This document shows positions 54,383 through 64,000 of a DNA stretch of 64,000 bases, one piece after another. The DNA lies in assembly GCA_016271365.2 (NCBI GenBank), contig JADMNL010000022.1:217906501-217970500 (forward strand), in the 5' to 3' direction. The translations under genes were made by a program, and so were the position numbers. The stretch is from Neoceratodus forsteri. Lineage: Eukaryota > Chordata > Ceratodontiformes > Ceratodontidae. Below the pieces are notes generated by a model. It had not been told where the DNA came from. It saw only the letters and a program-made list of their open reading frames with translations, and searched no databases. The number at the start of each line of letters is the position of its first letter. Position 1 is the first letter of the stretch.

Positions 54383-54946
54383 TTAAAAAAACTGGCACTT
54401 GTCAATGAACAGCTTGAGGCTGAAGTCTTCCAATCGATCTAGGACTTTAAACAGTCGGGTCTCATGTTCCTCTAATGTGCGTCCAAACACAATGACATCA
54501 TCTAGGTACACTAGGCATTCCAGCAAGTTCATATCTCCCACTGCACATTCCATCAGTCGCTGAAAGGTGGCTGGGGCACCCGAAATCCCCTGTGGCATTC
54601 TCAGGAATTCATAGAACCCCAAAGGACAGATGAAGGCAGTTTTCTCACAGTCCTCCGTAGCCATCGGAATCTGGTAATATCTGCTGCAAAGATCCAATAC
54701 TGAGAACCATTTGCTCCCATTCAAGTAATCCAGGGAATCTTGTATATGGGACATGGTGTATTGATCTGGGACGGTCCACTGGTTCAGGGTTCGATAATCA
54801 ACACACATCCTCACTGACCCATTCTTCTTATGCACAACCACAATAGGAGAGGCATATGGGCTCCTTGATTCCTGTATCATGCCAGCAGCGAGCATTTCCT
54901 GCAGGTGTGTCCTCACATCATCTATGTCCACTGAGACAAGGCGTCA
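54383..54946 (-). pseudogene. Ty3 reverse transcriptase
   Basis: A 182-codon open frame: VRTHLQEMLAAGMIQESRSP, YASPIVVVHKKNGSVRMCVD, WFSVLDLCSRYYQIPM (first catalytic Asp), CPLGFYEFLRMPQGISGAPA and CLVYLDDVIVFGRTLEEH (catalytic YLDD at about 54,505). Every RT block up to the palm is intact. Stops at about 54,948 (RERP then TGA) and 54,382 separate it from the linker and RNase H. Confidence 0.95.
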
Positions 54947-55763
54947 GGGTCTCTCTCGAAATGGCCGGTCATCATGCAGGCATACATGATGCTCTGCACC
55001 CTGGACACACCCCATGTCCCATTCCTTTAATGAAAACACTTGGTTTCTCTGGGCAAGTTTCTTGCTAATCCTAGCCTTCCATTCAGCTGGCAGCGGGGAA
55101 TCACCAAAGTCAAATAAGTCTGGGGTCACTCTCTCCTTTTGGCCAGAGTACTTGTTATTGGGTAATACTGCAGTGTCTGTGCAGTGTACTGTAGCTAGAG
55201 TGCACCCTCTGTTCACCGGACCTCGATCTGACACATTCGAACCTGGACCATCACTCGTCTCATGCATAGGCATGGGCACGGGCAGGCAAGATGCTGGGTT
55301 TAACCAATAATCCTTCTGGCAACTTTCCATCATCTGGTGCATCCAACATTAATATTTTGTTCTTTATGTTTCTCTTTAGGTGGACTTCTCCATGGATTGT
55401 GCACTGGGTGTTGGGGGCCAATATCAAGAAGTCAGGTTCCTTTTTCCACACTATCCCCACCGGCTCATCTGGGTCCTCTTCACTGGGTTTCTGTTGTAAG
55501 TCATATGCCCTTTTTACCAAGACTGGAATTTTTAGGGCCCGTACAGTCAATTGCCCTTGTTTCTCATGGCAGAGTTGTGCTAGTCTCCCAAACACATGGG
55601 CGTTTGTTCCAATTAACAGGGGAACCCCATCATACAGTCCAGTGAAGAGACACACTAGGGCCAGTTTCTCTAGTTGCTCCTCTACACCAGTTACAGTTGC
55701 AGGAAAAGACAACCAGAGGCAGACATATCCTAGGTAGGGATAAGACTTGTCGCTCAGCCCCAC
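54947..55763 (-). pseudogene. Ty3 protease C-terminal part and linker to RT
   Basis: LYDGVPLLIGTNAHVFGRLA (about 55,575-55,640) is the C-terminal LLIGxN block of a retropepsin. The linker then runs through ILAPNTQCTIHGEVHL, a frame shift near 55,300, DFGDSPLPAEWKARISKKLA, FSLKEWDMGC and CLHDDRPFRERP. I know these phrases from a vertebrate Ty3 lineage. Confidence 0.8.
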
Positions 55764-56248
55764 ACATGTAGGCCTTCCAGGGATTGTAATGGCACATCAG
55801 ATAAGTGTTTGTCATACCAGACCTGAAATACAATGGTCACTTGTGACCCACTGTCAAGCACAGCCCGAGTAGGAATACCTTTCACCACCACAGTAGTCTT
55901 CATTGAAGGGCCCACTATTTTGGACCAGTCTGGAGGGACAACAGCAGGGGCCTGGACAGATGATTTAGCCACAGAGAGATTTGAGTTAGGATGGCCAAAG
56001 CCTTCACTGCGGTCATTTCGTGCACTCCTTGACCACTGACTCATTTTCTGAAGCTCTCCTTGAAGCCAGTTCACCACTTTCTCCAAGTCCTTCTGAGACT
56101 GGCATTCCCTCTTCATATGGCCATCCTTGCCACAACTGTGACAAATGACAGGCTCTCGGGGCATCCTTGAGGAAAACATAGCAGGGGATGCTGGAGCATC
56201 GACAGTAGATTGTGATCTGACTTCTGCTGGTAGTGTACCATGTCTCAA
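55754..56248 (-). pseudogene. Ty3 gag zinc knuckle and protease N-terminal part
   Basis: CHSCGKDGHMKREC (about 56,107-56,148) is a CCHC nucleic-acid-binding knuckle. RAVLDSGSQVTIVFQVWYD (about 55,815-55,870) is the retropepsin active site with D-S-G. A 90-residue spacer separates them. One continuous frame joins gag tail and protease here, so both would be made from one polyprotein. Confidence 0.88.
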
Positions 56249-56734
56249 AATAGGGTGGCAGTCAATTGCTTGAGCACAGTCAAGAAGCCACCCTCAGTAG
56301 AGGATGCCTGAGGATGCACCCATCCCCATAACAGTCACGTCCTGACTGGGGTCATGGCCTCTGTCAGCAGGGGATACCTCAGTGAATGCACCCAGTTGTA
56401 CGTTTCTGACTTCCTTCAGCAACTCACCACCACCACCATTTAGTCCATGGTGGGACACTCGTAGTGGTCTCCATTTCGGAAGGGCCTTCCGGTGCCATGA
56501 TCACTTGGGCTGCACTCACCCCATAATTACAATCTCCCGCTTCACCTTCTACCTCCCGGAGTTCTTTTATCAAGTCACAGTAGCCAGGTGGGTTACCTCT
56601 CCTATCCTGGAGCCTTTACTGGATGATCTGCAGTTAAGAATGCTTGGCATGTTACAGTATGTGCCCCAATCTCACAAGGTTCAAATCACTGGCGGCTACC
56701 CCACCTTTCTGGTAAGCTTTCTTCAGAGCTCTTT

Positions 56735-57238
56735 CTAGGCGACTAACATACACAGACAAACTTTCCCCTTCCATTGTTTGGTACCTTGGAATTTCCACAT
56801 CAAAATCTCACCAGACTCAATGCTCCCAAACTTGCCTTCAAGTACAGATAGGTACTTCTGAGCAGATGCATCAGGGTTCAAGGACCTCAAAAATGTAATG
56901 GCTTCAAGGGCGGGGCCCCTCAAACTTTCTATGATTCTTTTCCACTTTTCAGCCTCCGCACACTGCCACTCGGGTACCAAGGGGACAACACAGTCGATCC
57001 AGGTCTCCCAATCATCCTCCCCCTGTGGGGTGGGAAGGGTGCCCAAGAAGATTCTCAGCCTTCGGTAGGAGTCATGACTAACGGTGAGTACAGATATAGG
57101 GGCCAGCATTGGCATGGGCACAGAAGGTGGGGCAGTAACAGGTGCTGGAGTGGGAGGGGGTGTTGGGGAAGGAACACCCCAAGGTGGCAGGAATAGTTTC
57201 TTAAAATCCTCTACGGTTTTCCCTTCCTCCAGCAACAA
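56735..57238 (-). pseudogene. Ty3 gag, PNMA-like capsid region
   Basis: A Pro-rich spacer leads into YRRLRIFLGTLPTPQGED, WQCAEAEKWKRIIESLRGPA and ALEAITFLRSLNPDASA. Then YLSVLEGKFGSIESGEILMW. The sequence follows the capsid of the vertebrate PNMA/MOAP1 proteins, themselves derived from Ty3 gag. The C-terminal part of the capsid, 56,250-56,735, is in broken frames (about RAYQKG and LPSIL-type fragments). Confidence 0.83.
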
Positions 57239-57286
57239 CTTAGCAAATTTCTCCTCAAAAGTCTCAGATAATGGTGGGAGCTCATC

Positions 57287-57613
57287 CTACCCAGGGTCTT
57301 TACTGTCTTTTGTTATCACTCTCCAGGTGGCTAGGACCCCTTCTGAGGCAATAGTCTGTGGTACTTTAGAGCTGTCCATGAGGTCACTACACTCTACCAA
57401 GGCTATGAAAGTTTGGGCGATCAAATCAGCCTGTCGACCCACCACCACAGGGTTTTTTAAACATTCAGCTTTGGAGAGTGCTCCCTCTACAGTGTCCTTA
57501 CTGGTACCCAGGGGAATATCCACTATAAGCAGAGCATTTTGGGGGTCGATCTCCTGCCTAGTACACCACCCCACCAACTAGAGTACATCCATTTCTACTG
57601 GGGTAGCCATTAA
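57287..57613 (-). pseudogene. Ty3 gag N-terminal, PNMA-like domain
   Basis: ATG at about 57,611 gives MATPVEMDVL followed by a TAG; the frame then runs LVGWCTRQEIDPQNALLIVD, IPLGTSKDTVEGALSKAE and CLKNPVVVGRQADLIAQTFI. WC..x(n)..DPQNALLIVDIP matches the N-terminal domain of PNMA proteins (WC...D...ALLVWGIP). It closes at about 57,288 with a stop, 50 bases before the capsid frame. Confidence 0.82.
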
Positions 57614-57657
57614 TCTTTAACAATAATTCATAATTTTTGGTCACTAGAAGGCACAAA

Positions 57658-57677
57658 ATCCCAGCGGTGATCCTCCA
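57658..57677 (-). promoter_or_regulatory. primer-binding site, tRNA-Thr-like
   Basis: Three bases inside the 5' LTR, the minus strand reads TGGAGGATCACCGCTGGGAT. Its complement equals the 3' end of a vertebrate tRNA-Thr (AATCCCAGCGGTGCCT plus CCA, from memory) except for two extra bases. Position is exactly right for minus-strand priming. Confidence 0.6.
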
Positions 57678-57680
57678 AGA

Positions 57681-60162
57681 TGTAACCCCTAGGTGGCGCT
57701 CTCCCAAGGGCTACTACCCCTGCCTGCTTGGCTAGTAGCAGGTTAAGGGGCCTGGGTAATGAAATAGGTGCCTCCACCCGGAGGTCAGGGTTGTTAGTGG
57801 CCAAGCTAACCTGGGCACAGCCCTCCGGGACACTGTAACCCCCCTCTTTCCCTTCTAGTGGCCTGAACAATATACAATAATTACTTTCACAATGACCCTT
57901 ATTCGCCAGGCAGTTACCCACACTGTTTGCATTTACCACCAGGGCTGGTTCCTCTAGCTTGACCCTGGGGACCCCCTGTAAAACAAGGTTAAGCACAGCA
58001 AATAGCAACAGTACAATACTTTTGGTACAGACTGGAACCACAGTCAGGTTAAATGCAAATGAAGTTAAATCTGATTTATTCAGGGGACTTGAACAAGGGA
58101 GGGGTGTAATTAGGTTGATTTGCTTAAAAGCTATATTAATCAGACAGTTATGCATGCAGTTCAGAGTCTCTACACAGTCACACGCTCTGAGTACCCAGGT
58201 AGGAAAACAGTGGGCTAACCAGGAACGTTGCAGCTGGTTGGGGCCCTGTGATGGAAGAAAGCAACATGCACAACACACACTATTTGTAATCCAGAGCCGG
58301 AGGGCTCAGTTCATGAAAGAAAAGGCAACAAGACAATCATATAACAACACTTTTAGATTTAGCTGTTGTTGCAGGGAGCTACCCTGATGTTTACTCATGA
58401 TTCCCAGTACTGGACACAGGCAAGATGAAATTGGGACTGACTGCAGGCTGTTGAGCTGGAGTGCCTGGAGAAGCAGGACCCGCACAAATCACTGAGGCAT
58501 CGTTCCTGTTCAAGGTGTTGAGCAGGGGGCTGATCCCCAGGCCGGTCTCTCGTTGATGACTTTCTCTGTGTAGCAGGTATTCTGGCTGGGCCAGTGTAGC
58601 AGGGCCCAGGCAAATGGAAATGAATACGGATTCAGTCCATGGAGCGGGATACAGCCTCCAGCAAGCAAAACACAGTTTAGACACAAAGTGGGGAACCAAA
58701 TCACGACCCACTATAAGCACACAGCACATTCACATGTAAGGAAATTCCACTGTACCAGGCAAATGGCTCTCCAGTCGCAATTTTTTTTTTTTTTTTTATT
58801 TATTCTAGGATTACAAGTACCTTTGAGCCAAGGCTCTTTTACAAAGGTTCCACGTCAGAAATGACAAACAACAAGGAAGCAACAGTGAAATAATAGTAAA
58901 CAATTCATGTACAACAGTGTTATTAAAAGGGGGTCAATTACAGGAAGAGTAAGCTGTAGAAGAGGAGGAGAAGTGTAGGTAGTTAACAGAGGCAGCTATA
59001 GTAAAATGGTGAACACAGCTAGGACACGTGCCCACAAGGAATGGGTAAGATCAGGCACCCGGGGGTGGCAAAGAAACAGGGATGAGAGGAACGGGGGAGG
59101 ATGAAGATGCAGCCAGAGGCATTTGTCGAAAAATAAATGGGAAGGAGTGATAGAAGAGAGAGAAAAAGAGGGTAGGGTGAGGAGGGGAAATAAGTGCTAT
59201 AATGGGGCAAGGAGAGACTAATGAGGTGGTATGAAGACCTGAGATTTGAAGTGGTACCTCAGGAGCTGGGGGAAGGGGGACTGGGGGGGCTGGGGTTAAG
59301 CAGTATATAAATTAGGATTAAAGTTGTGTAAAGCTGTGCAATTACAGAGTCTCTGCACAATCTGGGAGTTCAGAGGTAGTTGAAAATCCTGACAAGTCAA
59401 TCGCATTCAGCAAATCTTCAGACTTCTTCAGGTTAAAGCCCGGTCACAATTCAGTGGCCTAATTCGCTCTCCAAATTCAGATTCAGTCTGAAAAAAGCAC
59501 AAGTTCCCACTCAGGAACAGCAGGCAGGCATGCAGTCCAAACTCAGGCCTTTCCATAGTTCTCCCACGTGAATTCACTATGGATTGCTGCTCGAACTATC
59601 TCGAGCTGTTACTTCCTCACTTCTCAACTCAAATCTAACGGAAACTGCAAGCAGTGTGGGACTTTCCCTAAGATCCAAAAGGTTCAGTTGGCTGATCTGT
59701 CTGTCAGTCACAACAAGGGCTCTCCCTCCAGGTTATTTTAGGTGCCAAAAGCCCAAAATTAAAATTCCTACAAGTTTTGGCTCCACCAAGCCCCCGTAGG
59801 TGGGCTCCATTTTAGAATCCCAAATGTACTGATCGGCCCATTCTGCAGTCCAGGACCAAGATGATGGAAACAAACAGAACTGTCCATGCTGCAAAGAAGG
59901 CAGGTTAGAACAAACTGCAATATTATTACTACTCTAACAAATGATCAGCAAACAAGTACATCTTCTAACAGAGCTCCCTCTCAGGTTAATTATGATTGCA
60001 ACCCAGGCAGCTCTTAAAGACACAGTACATAGAGGCTATACAGGCACTCTCTGGCAATACATTTAAACTGCTAAAATGCAGAACACCAGCCTAGCAGTGA
60101 GCATTTAGGCAAGCTCAAGGAAGACTTTACGGGACTCCCCATTTGTAGGAGGGGGGGTCACA
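57681..60162 (-). repeat. 5' LTR of the Ty3/gypsy element, interrupted
   Basis: Starts TGTAACCCCTAGGTGG and ends GGGGTCACA on the plus strand. It is 2482 bp, of which about 561 bp are a LINE insertion and its duplicated target, leaving about 1921 bp. It is colinear with the 3' LTR. The promoter would lie here, but no TATA-type box can be assigned with confidence. Confidence 0.94.
58783..59337 (-). mobile_element. poly-A LINE 3' fragment inserted in the 5' LTR
   Basis: A 20-T run (plus strand) followed by TTATTTATTCTAGGATTACA: on the minus strand AATAAATAA plus poly-A, a retrotransposed 3' end. GCAATT is duplicated at 58,777-58,782 and 59,338-59,343. The other LTR lacks this segment. There is no coding signal in the 555 bp, so the LINE family is unknown. 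Confidence 0.88.
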
Positions 60163-60166
60163 AGTG

Positions 60167-60310
60167 AAACTAAGTATTTTCAAGTATCGACTTGATAAGT
60201 TATTAACCTCAGAATGTGTTTTGTCATAGTATCCTTTGGCTTATTATGAGAGAAACGTGAACTTGTGCCTCCTAGCTCTTTGTTTTACCATAGCATGAAC
60301 CATAGTACAT
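60167..60310 (+). pseudogene. CR1 LINE 3' tail resuming after the Ty3 insertion
   Basis: AAACTAAGTATTTTCAAGTA and TCGACTTGATAAGTTATTA read as KLSIFKYRLDKLLT, the end of the LINE ORF, continuing from WDRLPLN at 49,085-49,105. Confidence 0.75.
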
Positions 60311-60311
60311 A

Positions 60312-60485
60312 TGGAATATGACACTGGCTGACATAAGATATTATTTTCATCTTCATGAGAGGGTAATGGTCTATTGATATGTCAGGAGTATCAAAGCCAC
60401 GAGTGAGACAGCAATAGATCAATACCCTCAAATGATGATTGAAATGATATCTTAGGGCAGCCCATGACATATCAGATTTATCGAT
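60312..60485. repeat. inverted repeat in the LINE 3' flank
   Basis: GACACTGGCTGACATAAGAT near 60,321 pairs with ATATCTTAGGGCAGCCCATG near 60,448. GAGAGGGTAATGGTCTATTG pairs with CAATAGATCAATACCCTCAA. Arms about 70 bp, spacer about 35 bp. Confidence 0.72.
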
Positions 60486-60519
60486 ATACACAGCTACTTC
60501 ACCGAGCATCAACAATTTG

Positions 60520-62440
60520 TACTAATTGAAAATGCAAAGTCCTCTCTATCTCCTACCTGGACTGGTGTCCCACAAGGATCAATTCAGGGCCCTCTACTTT
60601 TCTCAATATTCATAAACGACCTTCCCCCACTATCCGGTCCCAGTTCTTCTCTGTTATATGCGGACAATTTGGTACTCTACTTCAGCTCCTCAAACAGATC
60701 AGTCATCAACAGTAATCTCAACCCTAACTTTAACATCTTCCAACTCTGGCTGAAGAAACACAAACTGGTTCTAAACACAAAAAAACTGTTGATATGCTCT
60801 TTGACTCGGGACACAAACTCTGGGCCTGTCGACAGCCTCTATGCATCAGCGCAACCAGCGACAGCCCTCTCAACACTGTGTCCTCTTTTAAGTACCTTGG
60901 TGTCACCTCGGATCTGGCCCTGGACTTTGAACTGCACCTAACCACTTCCATCAAAACAGTCAACATTCAGCTAGGTCTGGCGTACAAAGTCAGGCATAGC
61001 CTCACATCTGCAGCGAGGCTGGCCATTGCGCATGGGGTCCTCCAACCTAAACTGGCCGATGGTTTCATTGCCTTTCCAGAATCCACAAAAGGACTACTCC
61101 ACAAGTGGGACATCTGCTACAATATCTGCCACTTTGCTCTGTCGGTACCCAATCTCTCGCACCACTGCTCCCTCTACACTGGGCTGGGCTAGCTTGCCCC
61201 TACAGCTTACTGGCAATACGCTACTATCTGTTTCATCAAAAACATCCTCGTCTCCTGGACACCTGATAAACTGGCCTCTCTTCTGACACCTGCTTACTTG
61301 CCTACACCCTAAGGTCTGCTGATAAGTCCCTTCTTGCCCAACCTCAGTGTAGTACACTTATGGGTGAGAATGCTTTCACTGTCAGTGCTCCAAATGGGTG
61401 GAGTACCCTCCCACTAACACTAAAGAGCACCCAAGCACTTCATAGCTTTAAGCAGGAACTCCATAAGTTTCTCGCCAGCTCTGCGCCATGCTCCTGTGGT
61501 GAGTGCACCCACTCACCTGCCTGTCCCTCCTAGCACTTTTCCTTGGCTCTGGTCCCTATCCTATCACCCTGATTCAGTTGCCAAATTCTATTTGTTGTCC
61601 AAGCACTAATTCCCCTATTTTTTGCACTACTATATGCAATTTGGTTTGTATCTGGGGCTTATAAACTGTTGCCTCTGCCTCTGTACTGTTTTAGTGTTGC
61701 CTGGTACCTTACTCCTGGCCTCTGTCTGTTATTGCCTGACTATTATTTCTAAATTTTTACTTTATCTTTTCTCGCCCTCCTGACTGGCCCCCTTCCACTG
61801 CCTCCCCAAGCCCTGTCACCCCGGCGTCCTCTGGACTCACCTCTGGCTCTTTCTTGAGGTGCCAGCTGGCCGGGTGTGGCACCTGCGAGGGACCGGCATC
61901 ATGTTGCCAGTCAGGATATTTCCTTTTCCTTTCCTATCCTTAAAGTGCGATGCAGTGGCATGCAATGACGTCAATGGCTGAGCCACACATGCTTCTGCAT
62001 GCAGCACGCCGGGTGTCTGCCCCACATCCACCTCCTTTGTCTGTGGGTCCGTTGTGCCATTCCCCCAGCCACCGCTAGGGGACAGACAAACAGTGAACTC
62101 CATCCCCAACCTCCCAGGAGAGGAGCGCTGTCCTCCAGATGCTCAATCCTCTCCCTCCCCGGTCGGCCCCAGGTGGCCCGCTCACACTGCGAACATGGGT
62201 CACCGGCGTGGCAGGAGGTAAGGCACAGATGCCTCAGCCCTCCATGGCCTGGGCCACTGTTACCTGACTATTATGGTTTTTAGTTTATATCACTTGTTGT
62301 AACCTGTTTATCCCTTGTATCTCACTGTTGTTTTCCCACCCATATGTATTGTAACCTCCCGGGTCCTGTCTGAAAATAGGCAGTTTTGCTGTCTAGTGCA
62401 CCAACCTGATCAACAAAAACTAAATAAATAAAAAATATAT
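60520..62440 (+). mobile_element. L2-like LINE, 3' half with poly-A tail
   Basis: 5'-truncated element ending CTAAATAAATAAAAAATATA at about 62,440. RT blocks WTGVPQGSIQGPLLFSIFIN (about 60,560-60,620), LLYADNLVLYFSSSN (about 60,650-60,690; YADD has become YADN), LVLNTKKLLIC and FKYLGVTSDLALDFELHLT (about 60,888-60,945). C-terminal SPNWL-type parts decay after 61,190. SINE copy 5 sits inside its 3' UTR at 61,747-62,262. Confidence 0.87.
61735..62274 (-). mobile_element. tRNA-derived SINE, copy 5, with target-site duplication
   Basis: Minus-strand copy. The head at the right (CAGTGGCCCAGGCCATGGAG, then GGCTGAGGCATCTG on the minus strand) carries the A-box-like motif; CGGTGACCCATGTTCGCAGT gives the B-box-like motif. 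CCTGACTATTAT is duplicated at 61,735-61,746 and 62,263-62,274. Body 516 bp. T-rich tail at the left. Confidence 0.87.
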
Positions 62441-62550
62441 ATACACAACATGTGCTTTTTTATATAGAAATGGCAAACGTGATAAACTACTGTATATTAG
62501 TAGGCACACAGTACATTTGTTAACATACATAAATGACATTATTAAAGCAA

Positions 62551-62832
62551 TCAGATGCTTGCAATTTCTCTTAAGTCACCTGTCAAGTCCACCTTAAATC
62601 TGACTAGTGTTTGACATTCTAAAATATTCTGAGGAAGCAAGTTCCAATTCTTCAAAACCCTGTAACTGAAATATCTTTGTCTTTGGGAAGTTTTATAACA
62701 TGGTAACTTTATCTTACGATTTACAGTTGCTCTAGTATTATAATTATTTATACTTAGTTTTACCAAGCTATTCAACTGTTCTAAACCACTAAATGTCACA
62801 ATACACAAAAATGTTCTCTGACCCATAAGCAC
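62551..62832 (-). pseudogene. LINE RT C-terminal fragment
   Basis: A 93-codon frame with YNTRATVNRKIKLPCYKTSQ, then RQRYFSYRVLKNWNLLPQNI and LECQTLVRFKVDLTGDL. The TRG..KLP..RT..RQ.FFSYR...WN.LP pattern is the conserved carboxyl end of CR1/Rex-type LINE polymerases. The rest of the element is absent to the right. Intact over this length but isolated. Confidence 0.8.
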
Positions 62833-63332
62833 ACATTTCTGTCTTTTTCAGATACAAGTCGAGTTAATTTCTCACTCTAGGCAGTGCTGACCTTACTACA
62901 GGAAGCCTTGAGTGTCACGCTGTCTCATTTTCCAAGAGAACTGAACTTGATTTGCAATCTAAAAGGCAGCACTTAAGATATGTGTGGCCGCTAAAGATAT
63001 TATTCTTCATGTTTTCAGATATTTCTGCTCTGCTTGAAATACCCCATTTCTAGAATCAGCTCTCTGGGCGAAAGGTTGGGTGATCATGGATCACAGAGCA
63101 CATTGGTTTATTTAATTAAACTTGCATGCAAAACACTATTAAAGAACTGGCTGCTTTCCATACTTAGTGAATGAGTTCTTCCACTTATCAGCTTGTGCTA
63201 CATTTAGTTTGGTCCTTGACTGGAACAGGACTGCCTCCTCCTTATGTCTGTGTTTCTGCTGTGCCAGTGGTCTAATTTGGGAGTATTCGGTCTCTGGTTT
63301 ATGATTTAGTGTCTCTCTATACAGTATATAAT
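62833..63332. other. unannotated interval
   Basis: No recognised gene or repeat. A minus-strand open frame at 63,139-63,453 overlaps the hairpin element and has no family signature. Confidence 0.5.
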
Positions 63333-63500
63333 TAAGCAATAAGACATGCAGGGTGCTTTGTGATGGAATAACAGCATGCCTTGGGTGAGATACAGCATGA
63401 GGCCAAAGGCTGAATGCTTCTGCCATCCATGAAGTACTGCTTCCACCATCCATGAAGTACAGTTATCCCAGCAGAAAGCACATCCCAGAGTGCTGGACTG
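63333..63500. repeat. hairpin element, core family 2 (copy e)
   Basis: AAGCAATAAGACATGCAGGG begins it. GTGCTTTGTGATGGAATAAC pairs with GTTATCCCAGCAGAAAGCAC at the right. Core GCATGAGGCCAAAGGCTGAA at 63,395-63,417. A 20-bp unit CCATCCATGAAGTACTGCTT is duplicated beside the core. TTATGAAATGGGTCC follows the right end. Confidence 0.75.
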
Positions 63501-63540
63501 TGATTATGAAATGGGTCCATTTGGATTAGTAAATAATTAT

Positions 63541-63835
63541 TTTTAAATGAGTTTATGTAAATGAAAATGAGAGAAAATGGGAAAAAGGGAAAAAGAAACA
63601 AGCAGTCTTGTTATGCCATTGTAATTTTGATGTTTGGTCAGCAGATGGCAGGTGTTGCACTGAGCTGAGGTGTCAACTGAACTGAGTTTTTAAATGAGTT
63701 TATATGAATAAAAATGAGAGAAAAGGGGGAAAAGAAAAAAAAGTAGTCCTATTGTGCCATTGTAATTTTGCTGTTTGGCCAATAGATGGCGGATGTTGCA
63801 CTGAATTGCACTGGTCTGGACATGCCATTTGTATG
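63541..63835. repeat. 147-bp tandem duplication
   Basis: TTTTTAAATGAGTTTAT and GCCATTGTAATTTTG, TAGATGGCGGATGTTGCACT-type blocks occur twice, 147 bp apart (63,544 and 63,691). Confidence 0.88.
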
Positions 63836-64000
63836 CCTGACAGTAGAATTCACAAAGCTGTCTTCTACAGAGAACTGCAGTCCAGATATCGTAACAGAGG
63901 TGGACAGACGAAATACTATGAAGACACACTAAAAGTCACCATAAAATCTTGCAATATTAACCCTGAAACATGGGAAAGCACAGCCACCAATAGATCATGA
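63795..64000 (+). pseudogene. LINE polyprotein C-terminal fragment (runs off window)
   Basis: LHWSGHAICMPDSRIHKAVF, YRELQSRYRNRGGQTKYYED, TLKVTIKSCNINPETWESTA. This is the R-W-GH--RM-DSR-PK---Y-EL--G-R--GGQ signature after the RT of a widespread LINE group, ending in a WE..A.DR motif. Frame is open to the window edge. The upstream RT is absent, so this is a 5'-truncated piece. Confidence 0.8.

Larger units (their letters stand above)
49114..60166 (-). mobile_element. Ty3/gypsy LTR retrotransposon with PNMA-like gag, full-length, degraded
   Basis: A complete minus-strand element at 49,118-60,162 between AGTG target duplications (49,114-49,117 and 60,163-60,166). It has two LTRs of about 1.9 kb with TGT..ACA ends, a primer site, gag, protease, RT, RNase H, integrase and a purine tract. 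The order RT-RNase H-integrase places it in Ty3/gypsy. The gag resembles vertebrate PNMA proteins. Each domain is readable but split by stops and shifts. No envelope-like frame is seen. Confidence 0.93.

Noticed and set aside
57959..58278. open frames inside both LTRs
   Set aside because: They lie in non-coding LTR sequence, differ in length between the two LTRs, and have no similarity to any family I recognise.

Overview
The window reads as vertebrate repeat-dense intergenic DNA from a large genome. It has no rRNA, tRNA or convincing host protein gene. The retroelement mix (a DIRS-type tyrosine-recombinase element, CR1-, L2- and Tx1/L1-like LINEs, a Ty3/gypsy element with a PNMA-like gag, a tRNA-derived SINE) fits an amphibian, lungfish or other large-genome vertebrate. 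The species cannot be fixed from sequence alone. Nearly every long open frame is a transposon remnant, its antisense shadow, or a stop-free tandem repeat.

Layout. 0.06-2.2 kb: Tx1/L1-like LINE remnant. 3.6-4.1 kb: CR1/L2-like LINE 3' end. 4.8-6.0 kb: about 13 copies of a 92-bp tandem repeat. 6.6-7.8 kb: SINE copy 1 beside two hairpin elements. 8.7-22.6 kb: one AT-rich 45-bp minisatellite domain, broken by a 2.4-kb CR1-like LINE (10.0-12.4), a 1.7-kb inverted duplication (12.4-14.2), a 5.9-kb DIRS element with both terminal inverted repeats and its internal complementary region (14.2-20.07), SINE copy 2, and a 1-kb pentanucleotide array. 23.2-31.1 kb: palindromic elements, two more SINEs and microsatellites.

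31.2-35.0 kb: minus-strand L2-like LINE broken by a 572-bp nested palindromic insertion. 35.8-40.7 kb: three related terminal-inverted-repeat elements carrying an internal hexamer repeat and a nested palindrome. 40.7-60.3 kb: one plus-strand CR1-like LINE cut in three places. A palindrome-bearing insertion interrupts the stretch after the endonuclease, a 3.6-kb insertion interrupts the RT domain, and a complete minus-strand Ty3/gypsy element (49,118-60,162; LTRs about 1.9 kb; target duplication AGTG) sits in its 3' end. One Ty3 LTR is in turn interrupted by a poly-A LINE fragment. 60.5-62.4 kb: L2-like LINE 3' half containing SINE copy 5. 62.5-64 kb: two LINE C-terminal fragments and another hairpin element.

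The most unusual signal is hairpin DNA. Two dispersed families of palindromic elements have diverged stems but conserved tips: one has a GCAYRAGGC-type core in five copies, the other a 27-nt self-complementary apex in four copies. Other foldback structures occur at 23.3, 28.3-29.1, 34.0-34.5, 37.4-37.8, 43.0-43.3, 47.0 and 60.3 kb. The nested insertions give a readable chronology: satellite, then CR1 and DIRS inside it; CR1, then Ty3, then a LINE fragment inside the LTR.
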